NCBI GenBank assembly: GCA_024180945.1
Contig: JAKSGN010000020.1
Location: forward strand, 496,001-560,000
Length of the DNA stretch: 64,000 bases
From: Macrophomina tecta
Taxonomy: Eukaryota; Ascomycota; Dothideomycetes; Botryosphaeriales; Botryosphaeriaceae
Reading direction: 5' to 3'
Part shown: positions 9,453-19,464 of the stretch, one piece after another
How positions within the stretch are numbered: position 1 is the first letter of the stretch
Layout: the number at the start of each line of letters is the position of its first letter
The notes under the pieces: model-generated
Database searches by the model: none
What the model was told of the DNA's origin: nothing
The model's input: only the letters and a program-made list of their open reading frames with translations
Made by a program: the position numbers and the translations under genes

Positions 9453-10225
9453 CTACTTTACATTCGAGCCATACCAAAACCACCTCTTGTCCGCATTGGA
9501 CATCCTCGCAAAGCACTTATCCTCAAACTCCTCGTCCACCACTTCGTTGGTTGGCTTCATTAAGCCAACCCCACCCAGTCCAGCCTGATGACGCTGCCAA
9601 TTCTCCGAGCGCGATATGTTGCGCGCATGCTGCCAGTTGCTGCGGCCGCCAGCAGCCGCAATCTCCTTCGCCTCCTGCTTCTCGTATGCCGACACCGCCT
9701 CTCCCAACGCACCGGCGTACTTGCACAGCGCAAGCACGTCCTCCTCCATGAACTCCAGCACCTCCTCATCGGGAGCGCCATCGAAGCTGTCGTAACAGAA
9801 CGACAGCAAATTGGCAGCACGGCGGAATTGAGGGGGAACCTAAAAACAAATTTTATTGTTAGCAACGAGCACAAGCAGCATAAAAGCATGCGGAAAGCAT
9901 GAGGAAAGCAGGGGAAAAGCATGCTTACCGGAGCACATTCATGACCACTCTTCGCACACCGATTGCACTTGGCATGGGGTGGATCCTTGAAGCAGATCTG
10001 GCGAAGCCCCCCAAGAAGCTCCGCAGGCGTAAAATCAACCCATGCTTTGCCCTCGCGGTGGCGCATCGTGCCCCAGTAGCGCACGCAACGCATGCAGCAC
10101 ACCACCACCAAACCAGGCTGCGGCTGAAGATGAGGGAGAAGCTTCACCACATCACCCGTGATGGGCGTCTGCGGAAGCTCATCGTAGGAGTAACCCGAGC
10201 AAACGAAGCCGGAAGGGGTCTGCAT
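9453..10225 (-). CDS. Antisense cysteine-rich gene carried by the chromovirus, function unknown
   Basis: Opposite to gag-pol, in the stretch between the pol stop and the 3' LTR. Exon 1 runs 10225-9929 and exon 2 9839-9453. The 89-nt phase-0 intron has a GTAAGC donor, a GCTAAC branch site and a TTTTTAG acceptor. The start has a CACCATG context, and a TATA-like box lies about 120 bp upstream. The 227-residue product has Cys at 9, 43, 44, 47, 78, 87, 90 and 97. It includes CCMRC and KCNRCAKSGHEC, the last ending right at the exon junction, so a zinc-binding fold is likely. The second half is predicted mostly helical, acidic first, then Lys/Arg and Trp containing. The 3' end is 42 bp from the pol stop, so the transcripts converge. 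I recognise no named domain. Regulation of the element, or a gene captured from the host, are inferences only. Confidence 0.75.
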
Positions 10226-10341
10226 GGTGATAGTTGTTTGGGAGGAAGGAGTAACAAAAAGGGTTGATGTTAGTTGAAGACGTTTTGGTTGAAGAAGGGA
10301 AGCTGGATCTGAACCACGAAAATCTGGGGGGGTACGGGGGG

Positions 10342-10349
10342 TTATTATA
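10342..10349 (-). promoter_or_regulatory. TATA-like box for the antisense gene
   Basis: On the minus strand this reads TATAATAA, about 120 bp upstream of the ATG at 10225. The 565 bp between the ATG and the polypurine tract have no other convincing frame, so they could serve as the promoter and leader of the antisense gene. Confidence 0.4.
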
Positions 10350-10790
10350 CCCATCAAAGCTGTCGAAAAAACGACCTCGTGCCCCATGAGCATTGTTGGC
10401 ACGCGTGAGTCACCAATTGGTGTATTCGCTGGCATTGTCGCATAAGGCCAACTCCTATTGTCCTCAATAGCAACAATACCCAACAACAAAGAAAAAACCG
10501 CGCCAACGCACCATCACCTGCGTTTTCCGTGTGTATGGCATGCCGCTGGCATTGCCAACAACCGCTTGGCGACACATTTCCTTGTTTTTCCATTGATTTA
10601 TTGTTCTTTGTTCATTGTTCGCAGCAACGGCCACGCAACAAGGCTAATTCGCCTTGCTACGCAACGCCTGCAGCTGATGCACAATACTACGTCCTGTATA
10701 GTAATTGGGTGCACTCTTTTTCCTCACCAAAGGTTTTTTAACGAGGCACCAACACAATACCTTCCAATAGGAATCGGGGCGATTCCTACT

Positions 10791-10804
10791 AGAGGGGGGG
10801 GCAG
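10791..10804 (+). other. Polypurine tract of the intact chromovirus
   Basis: A purine run, AGA followed by eight G, ends three bases before the 3' LTR. Its place and makeup fit the plus-strand primer site for reverse transcription. Confidence 0.85.
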
Positions 10805-10997
10805 TGTCAGGACAATAGGCCCTGGCATACCCTTAGGGTGCTTATACCGTGCGTTCCACGTGCTTATCACGTGCTACGCACGGGCCCCCAGTATATAACG
10901 CCACCAAGGGGTGAATCCTGCACTACTAAGGATTCGCACCTGAGAATATACGACTCTTCTGAAGGCTCCCTGCTTATAACCAGCCCACTTGCTCACA
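10805..10997 (+). repeat. 3' LTR of the intact chromovirus
   Basis: Identical by eye over all 193 bp to the 5' LTR at 3821-4013. Followed at once by the GTAGT target duplication. Confidence 0.96.
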
Positions 10998-11002
10998 GTA
11001 GT
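10998..11002 (+). repeat. Target site duplication, right copy (GTAGT)
   Basis: Matches 3816-3820 and marks the right border of the insertion. Confidence 0.93.
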
Positions 11003-11481
11003 ATAGATAAGATTGTAGAAGATTGATAGGAATTGATCGCGGGACGGAGAGCGGAGTTGTCCTGGCGTTGACAGCGGCTTGGTCTCAGAAAGGTGCTGTG
11101 CACCCATTGGACTAGATTTGCATATGAGACCAAGACTGGATTGCATTTCCTGGTTTCATGTGCCGCTTAAATCTGGTTGTATTCATTTTTGCATACGCCA
11201 CACTTGATCCGCTGGTCGTGGCGCAACCAGTACGGCGGGCTGCATGAGCTACAACCACCTCCACGCAGCTCTACCGCAAAGCCCTCCGCCTTCACTCAAC
11301 CTCTTTCCGCCTGGGTACCGCACCATCCATCTCTAGGCCAGCACATCCAATCCCGCGGCCAATTATTCCCCTTCCCATCTGACCACAACCTCCTCTCACG
11401 CACCCACCTCGACGACGACGACGACAACGACGAAGACGACCACCACCGCCGCCGCCGCCGCCGCCGCCCAAGCCCGCGAAA
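11003..11481. promoter_or_regulatory. Upstream region of the EMC7 gene
   Basis: No convincing frame. The last about 60 bp before the EMC7 ATG are a GACGAC/CCGCCG trinucleotide-rich tract (about 11410-11470), probably in the 5' leader. The retrotransposon inserted about 480 bp upstream of the start. Confidence 0.45.
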
Positions 11482-12320
11482 ATGCGCATCCCATCTACCA
11501 CCACCGCGCTCCTCAGCGCTCTGCTCGCCTCCGTCCCGGCCATCGTCAACGCTACAAACCTCACCTTCCTCATCCCGCCTCACCCCGCCCTTCTGCCCGC
11601 CGGCGCCTCCGCCCTGCCCGCCTCGACGCACGCGACGCTGCACAGCGCCGGGCCGGCTCTCCACGCGCCGCTGCGCCGCGACGGCTCGTTCGTCTTCGTC
11701 GACGTCGCGCCGGGGTCGTACCTGCTCAGCGTGCACGCGCGGGACCACCATTTCGAGGCGCTGCGCGTGGATGTCGAGGGAGAAGGTAGCGGCGAGAAGG
11801 CGCGGGCGTGGCAGACGTTTCGGGGGAACGAGTGGAGCAATAAGGGGGAGAAGAGGGGGGAGGGATCAGGAGCGATGATGACGGCGGAGGTGAGGGTGGT
11901 GGGCAGGAAGGAGTATTATCAGGAGAGGGGCGGGTTTAGCCCGATGAGTTTCTTGAAGAATCCAATGATCTTGATGGGGGTGTTTAGTTTGGCGTTGATT
12001 GTGGGGATGCCGTATTTGATGGACAATAGTGAGTTTTCTTTTCTTTTCTCTTCTTTTCTTCTCTCCGCCCTCCTCCCGCATTCTCGTTTTTCTTTGGGGA
12101 CGACGCGTTGCTGATCCGATTGATTCAAACAGTGGATGAGGAGACTCGCGCCGAGTTCGAGGAGATGCAGAAGAGCAGTCCGCTTGCGAAGAATCCGGCG
12201 ACGCAGCTGCAGAATTTCGATCTTGCGTCGTTCTTGGCTGGCAAGTCGAACGATCAGCCTCAGCAGCAGCAACAGGTGCAGGAAAAGAGTGGTGGAAGCG
12301 GTGCGAAGCGGCGGGGTTGA
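11482..12320 (+). CDS. EMC7: ER membrane protein complex subunit 7 (EMC7)
   Basis: Two exons: 11482-12028 and 12133-12320, joined by a 104-nt intron (GTGAGT...AAACAG), giving 244 residues. A signal peptide covers about residues 1-24. A beta-sandwich domain follows, with the GSFVFVDVAPGSYLL segment typical of the EMC7 family. Then come FSPMSFLKNPMILMG and a single membrane helix of about 20 residues near 165-185. A short cytosolic tail begins MDEETRAEFEEMQK; this stretch is the family signature and is created by splicing. EMC7 (yeast Sop4) is a lumen-facing subunit of the ER insertase complex, which inserts tail-anchored and multi-pass membrane proteins. The tail ends in a Gln-rich and basic stretch. 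Confidence 0.92.
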
Positions 12321-12654
12321 GAGTTAAGACAATGTCAGCATTAGATTGGTACTTCTATACAAAATACGGAGGACATCACACTGGGAGCGAATGAGGATTT
12401 GATGAGCTTCTTGCATGGATAAAAAAGAGCAATTATGTCCCATCGCGGACATGCACTTAATGTGTCACGGGTTCAACTCCGTGTAGTTATTAACGAAAGC
12501 ATTTAGGCGGTCATTTTCCGGCTCTCTCCAGGAAGATGCTTCTTGCGCAACTTCCCTGATACTGGCTATGCTACATAAAAAGACGGGTCTTCCAGGAACG
12601 CTAAAAAAAAAAAAAAAAAAAAGCTGGCCGCTATATACTCGCTTATGCCCAAAA
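12321..12654. other. Convergent 3' ends of EMC7 and GFA-domain genes, with an A20 run
   Basis: Short non-coding stretch between convergent genes; a run of 20 A lies at 12603-12622. It presumably holds both 3' untranslated regions. Confidence 0.5.
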
Positions 12655-13286
12655 TCACTTCGCTTCGAAGCTCTGCTCCCCCAGCGGGCCCCTCGGGTGC
12701 CTCTCCGGTACGCCATCCTTCTTGACCACCGCCAAATCAGGCAGCCAATGCGATTTCGTCTCGATGTGTTGCTCTTCCAAACCAGACCGATCAGCAACGT
12801 AGATTTCAAGTCAGCCGGGCCAGATCCAGGGAGTCGTTTACCTTTATTCGGCCTCCACCACCCTCCCGCCTCATCCAGCGTTCCACTGAAGATTGACACG
12901 ATGTCCTCCACCAGCGGCGTCGTGATGTACGCGGGGCTGCCGCAGTCACCGCAGAAGTGCCGGTATACGGGCGTGCCCGAGTCGGTGCAGGCATCTTCAT
13001 AGGCTTTGAGCGTGATATCTGAGTCGAGGGTGAAGTGCTGGACACATGTGCGATTCAGAATCGGGTAAAACCAACTTTTGGATTGTGAAGAGAGAGAGAG
13101 AGAGATCGTGGTATGTGATCTTACGCTTTTGAGGAAAATGCTCGCGTTCACCATGTGCGTACCACTCGACTTCTTGCAGTTGATGCAGTGGCAGATGACG
13201 CTGTAGACGGGCTGGGCGGAGGCGGCGAGCGAATAGCGGATCTTGCCGCAGAGGCAGCCGCCGGTCAGTGATTTGTTGGGAGTCAT
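12655..13286 (-). CDS. GFA-domain (glutathione-dependent formaldehyde-activating enzyme-like / CENP-V family) protein
   Basis: Three exons: 13286-13125, 13037-12842 and 12773-12655, giving 158 residues. Intron 1 (87 nt) is a multiple of three and contains a GA repeat, so reading straight through it would mislead. Intron 2 (68 nt, GTAAAC...GGAAG) restores the family C-terminus SHWLPDLAVVKKDGVPE. The zinc ligands of the GFA (Mss4-like) fold are visible: GGCLCGKIRY near residues 9-18, CHCINCKKSSG near 32-42 and FCGDCGSPAY near 83-92. Members bind zinc, and a few act on S-hydroxymethylglutathione; most fungal members have no tested substrate. Start is the ATG at 13286. Confidence 0.88.
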
Positions 13287-14013
13287 TTGATTTCAGGATT
13301 GCGTGGTGTGCTATTTTGGGACGAATGGATTTGGTAGGTTGGAGTTTGGCGATTCTTGTGTGATGCAGTACATCGTCGTCAATGGCATGACCTGGAGCTG
13401 CCTGGCCAATGGAAAGTGGGGAAGGATTATGTCATCTGGAAGATGCGCATGCGGGGCGAGCGGGTTTTAAAAGGTATGCTTTCGTGCGTCTGAGATGCAT
13501 GATTCGATATGGCTATGTGATAGAAGCACTGGTTTATTACAGTGGCGTGAGGAAGTAGCGAGCCCTACACACATGATATGCCTGCCTGGAGGACTGATGC
13601 CGTCCCGTAAGCCGCATTGCCATTTTCTCCGGATTACAACAGGCTTTTTCGCATGCTTGTCTTAGCAATACATTGGAGCTCTTCTCCTTTTCTTTCTTCC
13701 CCAGATTCTTAGTCCCTCAGCACGGCTGTGCGTAAGTATGTCAAGTGAAACACCAACCCCGCTTCAGAAACGATAGGAGCCATTTCCTTCCATGGGTGGA
13801 GCCCTCCATTCTCTCAATCGAGGTCATTAATCCCAAACATGGCGCGCGCGGAGTCTAAGAACGTTAGCATATGCATATTGAGGGATCCGACGTGTCAGAT
13901 CGATGTGGTAATGGTTTTCAGAGGTCCATCATGTGAGCCCTGTGTAGCCGCTGGTTGGCAGGGTTAGTGGGACCTCACCTCTGCTTTCTCCACCGTTGTA
14001 CAACGGTGCCAGT

Positions 14014-14047
<34 letters not shown>

Positions 14048-14857
14048 CAGGGAGCATCTTCGACAGCGTGCGAGGTGCGAGTCTTTAGAGGAGTGGCGAC
14101 ATCAATGAGTATGCAATGCGCATCACAGGCAAGATGTTTATTGGCATCTCTAAAGATAGAGTGTGGCAAGCGAACCAACGAGCTACCCGTCAATACCCGT
14201 TCGAGGGGCCTGGCTACTGATCTCACGTACTACTTCTGCATGAAGGGGACGAGATCCAAAGGTGCGCCCCTAGCGGGTCCTTGAGCGCTCTATTCCATAG
14301 GTTACTCGAAGTAAGGGGAACCTTGCCCAGGGATGCGCTTATTGTACAACCACCTCAACCACAGAGCATTCTCAGGCTATGTTCAAGCAAACACTACCCA
14401 GCGATTCAGTATTGGCGTAATGTATGAGCAATACGCCTTCGTATCTCTACATACTCATTTCTGCGTCTCAGTTTTTCCCGCCGTGAAAGATGGTCCATGA
14501 CTGCAATAAATCTATGTTTTCCGGAGGCCGTCATCCATTCAAAACCAACAAAGCAAAAACTGCGATGATAGCCACAGGTCATATGAGCACGATAAAAAAG
14601 AGACAGCCACACGTGGGGAGGAAACAGAGAAACCAGACCATCCACCCGAAGAAAAGTAACCTCAAAGCTTACTCCACGAAAGACGGCATCCACCGGTGAG
14701 GGAAAGGAAATAGAAGGAGGAAAACCACTAAAGAATAACAAGAAGAGAAGAAAAGACGAAGCGCAATTTACAACGTTACCCAAGAGAATGAGGTCTGCAA
14801 GGGACGCTTCCAAAGTGCAACGATTCCACACTAAGCACCAATCAATTGAGCTTTTGT
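13287..14857. other. Intergenic region without a supported gene
   Basis: About 1.57 kb. It contains a perfect 14-bp palindrome CCGTTGTACAACGG at 13993-14006 and a (CT)14 microsatellite at 14017-14044. The short frames seen are low complexity or overlap on both strands. Upstream sequences of the GFA gene and the 3' region of the next gene probably lie here. Confidence 0.5.
14017..14044. repeat. (CT)14 microsatellite
   Basis: Fourteen uninterrupted CT units in an intergenic stretch. Confidence 0.95.
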
Positions 14858-15895
14858 TTATATCTCGCTCTCAAAGACCAAATTCGCGGCATTTCTCAAA
14901 GCTCTCGTCGAGTAGCTCACTGATCCCAAGATGTTAGTAAAACAAGGCCTGACATGAACACCCTCGGGCAGATCGTCTGCCACCGTCTCCATGACCCCCC
15001 GCTCGACCCGCGCCACCTCGAAGCCAGACTCGCCCCACTCGTCGACGATGAGCAACACAATTGGCACCGGTTCAGTCGACGAGGCAGGATACCGGCACAT
15101 CAGATCCCAGGAAGCGATGAGAGCCTGCGATGCGAACCTGAAGGGCGCTGAATCGCCAGCCAACGTGTCCGGGCCAGCGCTACGACTGGACTCAAAGTCG
15201 TGCACCGCCTTCACGGGAGCCGGAGCCGGCGAGCCCGGCGAGCGGGGCACAGGCGGCAGCAGATACGGCAAATGATAAGGGCCTTCGTGCTGCAGCTCCA
15301 TCGTACGCTGGACCGGGAGGCCAGTGGATGCAGGGGCGTAATCGAAGCGGGAATGCGCGCTGCTGCGATGGGGGGAGTTGCTGTTGCAGACGACGACGAG
15401 GACGACGGCAGCGGCGTGCTTGAGGAAAGTGTGGTGCGTGGTCGTCATGCCGACGGCGGGTACGTACGGCACGTGGCGGACGCGGGAATGGTGCCGGGAT
15501 AGGGCGCGGCCGAATGGCTCGAATGGGTCCATCGGGGCGTCCGCGTCTGCGCGGCTAGATGTCCGTCCTGGCCGATCCTCCTGGACCGCGCCGCCCGCAG
15601 TGGGGCTGGGGAAGGATGAGTCTTCCTCCGGTGCTGGTGGCACGACGGGGGTGAAGAGAACCAGGTTGGAAGAGCGCGGCAGCGAGCGAATTGCGGTGAG
15701 GACGTGGGCATCATGGCGGAGGAACTCGGGCGGGCAAACCATCCTGGGACCAGCGGTGGTGTCGATGGGGCGTGAGTTGGGGCTCGCGGCGGCTGCGGAG
15801 TGGTGATCGTGGAGCGAGGCGCGTTTTAGCAGGGAAGAAATGGCATTGGTGCCTGGGGTAGCGCAGCGGCGGGCGCGAAACTTGGCCTCGCCCAT
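14858..15895 (-). CDS. Hypothetical protein, 345 residues
   Basis: Single-exon frame from an ATG at 15895 to a TAA at 14858-14860. No named domain is recognised. The N-terminus is basic (GEAKFRARRC). The middle is low complexity, rich in Pro, Ser and Ala, with a hydrophobic stretch AAAVVLVVVC near residues 161-170. The last third looks more ordered: a hydrophobic strand PIVLLIVDEWGESGFEVARV (about 280-300), then an acidic loop and a conserved-looking end, LRNAANLVFESEI. The ordered end suggests a real protein, perhaps with an N-terminal disordered region. It is divergent from the CENP-I gene. No intron was needed to keep the frame. Confidence 0.6.
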   Translation of the reverse strand: MGEAKFRARRCATPGTNAISSLLKRASLHDHHSAAAASPNSRPIDTTAGPRMVCPPEFLRHDAHVLTAIRSLPRSSNLVLFTPVVPPAPEEDSSFPSPTAGGAVQEDRPGRTSSRADADAPMDPFEPFGRALSRHHSRVRHVPYVPAVGMTTTHHTFLKHAAAVVLVVVCNSNSPHRSSAHSRFDYAPASTGLPVQRTMELQHEGPYHLPYLLPPVPRSPGSPAPAPVKAVHDFESSRSAGPDTLAGDSAPFRFASQALIASWDLMCRYPASSTEPVPIVLLIVDEWGESGFEVARVERGVMETVADDLPEGVHVRPCFTNILGSVSYSTRALRNAANLVFESEI

Positions 15896-16970
15896 TCTGG
15901 CGAATTGCTGACCGAGGGGAGGCGCTGATTGGGCTAATTGGGGTTTACGACCGGCGTGGGAAATATGTGATTGGAAAGGCTCGAGCAGGCAGGTGACGGG
16001 GAAGGGAAAGGAGTGGAGGGACTGGCAAGGACGGAAGCAGGGAATAGCAATGCAGTGAGAAAACGGCCACCCGGAAAGAAGAACGCATACGACTGCTCAG
16101 AACATGTGTAGATGCGACAGCCGGTCTTGGTCGAGGGTTAGCGGGGAGTCTGGCTGGCGGCGAGCCGTGGGCCGGCGGCGGTGGCCGCGAGGGCTTTAAG
16201 GATGGCATTAGGAATTATCGAGTCGAAGGAATGGCAGGAGGTGACACGGAGCTACGCATTGGCGAGAGAGCTGGAGCAAATGGACGTTGTAGTACGAGCG
16301 TGCCATGGGCAGAGATCAACGCTTTTCAGAAGAAGGTTTGCAGGGCTCCGGCCACTGGCGGGCTCGCGGCACTTGGCCTCGCTGCAACTGTGGCCGGCGC
16401 GCAGCACGGCAGCCGCAGCGGTGCGGTTACACAAGAGCCAGATGAAAAGGGAACGCGCTGCAGGCCGTGGCGGGCTACGTGGTCCGGCGGCGCGGATTGG
16501 CGGGCGCTTGGCTGGGCCTTCGGGGAGCCGTGGGCGGCGTGCAGGCACAGAGAGAGAGTCGGCGCGGGCGAGCGCAGCGGAGAGAGGCAGCGGAGCAGAG
16601 GTGGAGAGCTGATGGGAGCGGCCTTGTGCTGCCTCGCCTCCGGGTGTGAGCAGCATGACCTCCAATATTGCGCGGCCCGTGTAACGTGTGACCGCCCGCC
16701 GTCGTCATCGCTTCTGCACTGTGACTGCTGCGGCCAGGCGGCAAAGAGGCAGTCCTGTCCGGCCACGACAAACGCCCGCCGTTGCCGCTAGCCCCGGCCA
16801 GGCACCACACCACTACTCCACTCCAGCCCGTCCGCTCTGCTCCCACCGCCTGACGCCGCATGCCCCCTCCTCCATGCGGCAATGCCCGCCCTCGCACACG
16901 GTCCGCTCTCCCCGAGCCCCTTTGCCCGCGCACCCCGGTGCTGATTGTGACCTCAGATCGTGCCGCTGCC
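15896..16970. other. GC-rich intergenic region between divergent genes
   Basis: About 1.07 kb of GC-rich, Arg/Ala/Pro-biased sequence in all frames, with no initiation context or domain. Taken as the shared upstream region of the 345-residue protein gene and CENP-I. Confidence 0.45.
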
Positions 16971-19464
16971 ATGCGCGCCACCATCGAAGCCCTGCGCACT
17001 GGTCCGCTCCCCACGTGCCGCGACTGAAAACGTGCCGCTGATATTTTTGGCCCAGCGTCCTCTGTGCCCGCCAAGCAGCGCGAGGACAGAGTCAATCCGC
17101 TTGTCGATGCCGTGTGCGCTCATGCCTACCACCATGGACTCGCCCGCGAGCAGCTCGAGGCCATTGTCCCCCTCGTCACGCGCCGCAGCCACCTTGACCA
17201 GACCAGCGTGACAAATCTGATCAAGAATCTGTATCCCGCCGAACGCGTCTCTTCCGGCATCATCGTTACCATTGCGGCTGCCCTCGGGCCAGGCCAGACG
17301 AAACCCGCAGCCGCGACTCAGTCCGCATTACTGAAGTGGATCATCGCCGTCATCGATGTGCTCGAAGATGCAACCGTCTTGTCCAAGCTCTACGGCGTCC
17401 TGTTCAACCTCCTGGATGCGATGAGCCTTAGGTCAGGCCCGCCATTGGCCATGTGCGAATCAAGTTGCTCACCGTTGTGCAGGACTCCGCTTTGCCATCT
17501 GCTATCTCTTGTCACACGCCGCAAACATGTTCGTCCGTTCCGCATACAGCAACTGTAAGCCGCAACATTACCTGTCCGTCGTATCTGCAACCTCGTACTG
17601 ATCCGCTGCCCAAGGCTGGAGATGGTTCGCGCGACTGGACAGGATCCTGCTCTCGTCGGATTGCTTCGGGTCTACAAGGACTACTACCCGGAGATTATCG
17701 TGGGCAACGCCGCTTCAGGCCGCACTTCCTTTGCCAGTGCCGCGCAAGACGAGTGGCGTCAGAGATTGCAAGCCATCCAAGAAGCCCATGCAGAGCGGAA
17801 TGAACAGCTCCACATACCCCAACACGGCTTCCAGGTGATCCGTCGGGGTGCGAAACGAGCAAAGGCTTCCATTCTACCTGATGTCCGCACCTCCTACGCG
17901 AATGAAAAGTCCGTCACACTTGAAGAGATAAACAGTGCAGACGATCTTGTAAAGCATCTTGAGCGCATCGAATTGCCGAACCAGCTGCTGGCCTCGCTCA
18001 AAGATCCTCTTCTGCAGAAGTACCTAATTCTCAACCCGTCCAATACAGCTACGCGAAGGCTGGAAATTTGGCTTGAGAGCTTTCTTAGAGAGGTTCTCAA
18101 TGCTGCCGCAAGCGGAGTGGTCCTCCCTGAGCACTGTGATGAGTTACTTGATGGGATGTTGAATTATACCCGCGCAACAAAGGTGCGTAATTTAGTATGC
18201 AATAGCCAGGAGATTTCTAATGGCACCAGGTATTATTCCCCACGGGCCAGGACTTTCTCCGGTCATTTCTTCCTTTATGGAACGGCCGGGTGTATTCAGA
18301 ATCCCTCCTTGGTCTGCTGGCATTTGTGCCAATGCAGGACTTCGAAGGTAAGTGCAACAGCGGCCTTAAAAGGCAACCATTGACCATTGTACAGAATTCA
18401 AAACCAGTTACCTCCGTCCGGCCGAATCAGCAGTGGTCTCAAGCGGCACATCTGACGCTTACGACCGCATAGTGGACTTCTACACTTCCCTTGTCCAGAA
18501 CTGGAACCGCGCGACAAACCAGAGCGACCCAGAATCCAACGAGACTTCCAGCGCCGCCAACTTTACCGCCCTAACCAACCACATATCCACCACGATCCTC
18601 TCCATCCTGACCTCTCAACCCCACACTCCACTCTCCACCGTCACCGCCATCATCACCTACTACATGACCCTCTCCTCCCTTTCCTCCGCCCTCACGCCCC
18701 TCACCATCCCATCCGCTCATACCCTCTACACCCTCCTATTCCACCCCTCCCTAGCCACCCTCTCGCAATTGACCTCCCTCCTCGCCACCTATAAACGAGC
18801 CTTCGAAGCTGAGCTCTCCTCTACCGAGAACACCACAATAACATCCGCCGCCAACCTCCCTCGCGCTGTCACCAACGCTTTCAACGGCTACCTCATGGAT
18901 GTCGCAAATCTGCTCTGGCGCTCCCGCGGCCTCACTGCTCAAGACCCTAACGCCATGGCTTGCCTATGCGCTCCCTCTGTAGCCGACGCGCTCAATTCCT
19001 GGCTAGCCACCCTCACACCACCCCTCAACACCACCACGACAACACCCGAAAAATACACTCTTACATCCCTCTTCGGCCTCTCTTACAACCCCATCATAGC
19101 CGCCCTCGCCCTCTCCGCTTTCCAAGACATGATGGGCTCCAATTTATCCCACGACGCCAGTGAAGACAGAGGAGACGCCCCGCCGTTCTGGGAACAGCAT
19201 CCACCCGGCCCAGTGACTCAGCGCACGCTCAACCGCCTCAGTCGAGCAGCAGCACCGAACGCGACCAACGGCAACAGTAAGAGACCCGACACGCTTAATT
19301 GGAAGACATACCGCGTGTGCGTGCTCGAGTGGCTGGCGGCGCGCGGCGCGGGCGGCTTGCGCGACTTCATGTTCGTAACGATGAAGGATTTGATGAGGGA
19401 GGCTAGTACTGCTTCTTCTATGGCTCATGGTGGTAGTGGTACTGGTGCTAGTACCGCCGCGTGA
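16971..19464 (+). CDS. mis6: Inner kinetochore protein CENP-I / Mis6
   Basis: Six exons: 16971-17001, 17056-17431, 17483-17554, 17615-18182, 18230-18347 and 18395-19464, giving 744 residues. All introns are 47-60 nt, and the joins keep one frame. The product matches Mis6/CENP-I. It shows PAKQREDRVNPLVDAV near the start, LLKWIIAVIDVLED and LYGVLFNLLDAMSLR, then CHLLSLVTRRKHVRPFRIQ and GLLRVYKDYYPEIIVG, with both joins made by splicing. FLRSFLPLWNGRVYSE follows in exon 5. Mis6 belongs to the constitutive centromere network that sits on CENP-A chromatin and recruits outer kinetochore proteins. The C-terminal third is Thr/Ser/Leu-rich and helical. The weakest element is intron 1 (GTCCGC donor); without it no ATG reaches the conserved N-terminus. 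Confidence 0.9.

Larger units (their letters stand above)
3821..10997 (+). mobile_element. Intact Ty3/gypsy chromovirus LTR retrotransposon (7,177 bp)
   Basis: A complete element: two LTRs of 193 bp that are identical by eye, starting TGTCAG and ending CTCACA, flanked by a GTAGT target duplication. Inside are gag (4109-5278), pol (5251-9411) in the order protease, reverse transcriptase, RNase H, integrase, and a C-terminal chromodomain. A spliced gene lies on the opposite strand (9453-10225), and a polypurine tract abuts the 3' LTR. The integrase-chromodomain architecture places it among the chromoviruses. No disabling mutation was seen in gag or pol. Identical LTRs imply a recent insertion. 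The base composition is normal, with no sign of RIP, in sharp contrast to the element at 33.5-40.6 kb. No TGG-type primer binding site follows the 5' LTR, so the primer is unresolved. Confidence 0.97.

Noticed and set aside
9899..10267. Plus-strand frames in the 3' space of the intact element
   Set aside because: The minus-strand spliced gene explains this sequence better: splice signals, Cys motifs and a start context.
12467..12484. GGGTTCAACTCCGTG looked like a tRNA T-arm and B box
   Set aside because: The stem does not pair around a 7-nt loop, and no acceptor or D-arm lies upstream.
16181..16791. GC-rich frames of 143-206 codons on both strands upstream of CENP-I
   Set aside because: Overlapping frames with Arg/Ala/Gly bias, no family feature, and no start supported; taken as a composition effect.
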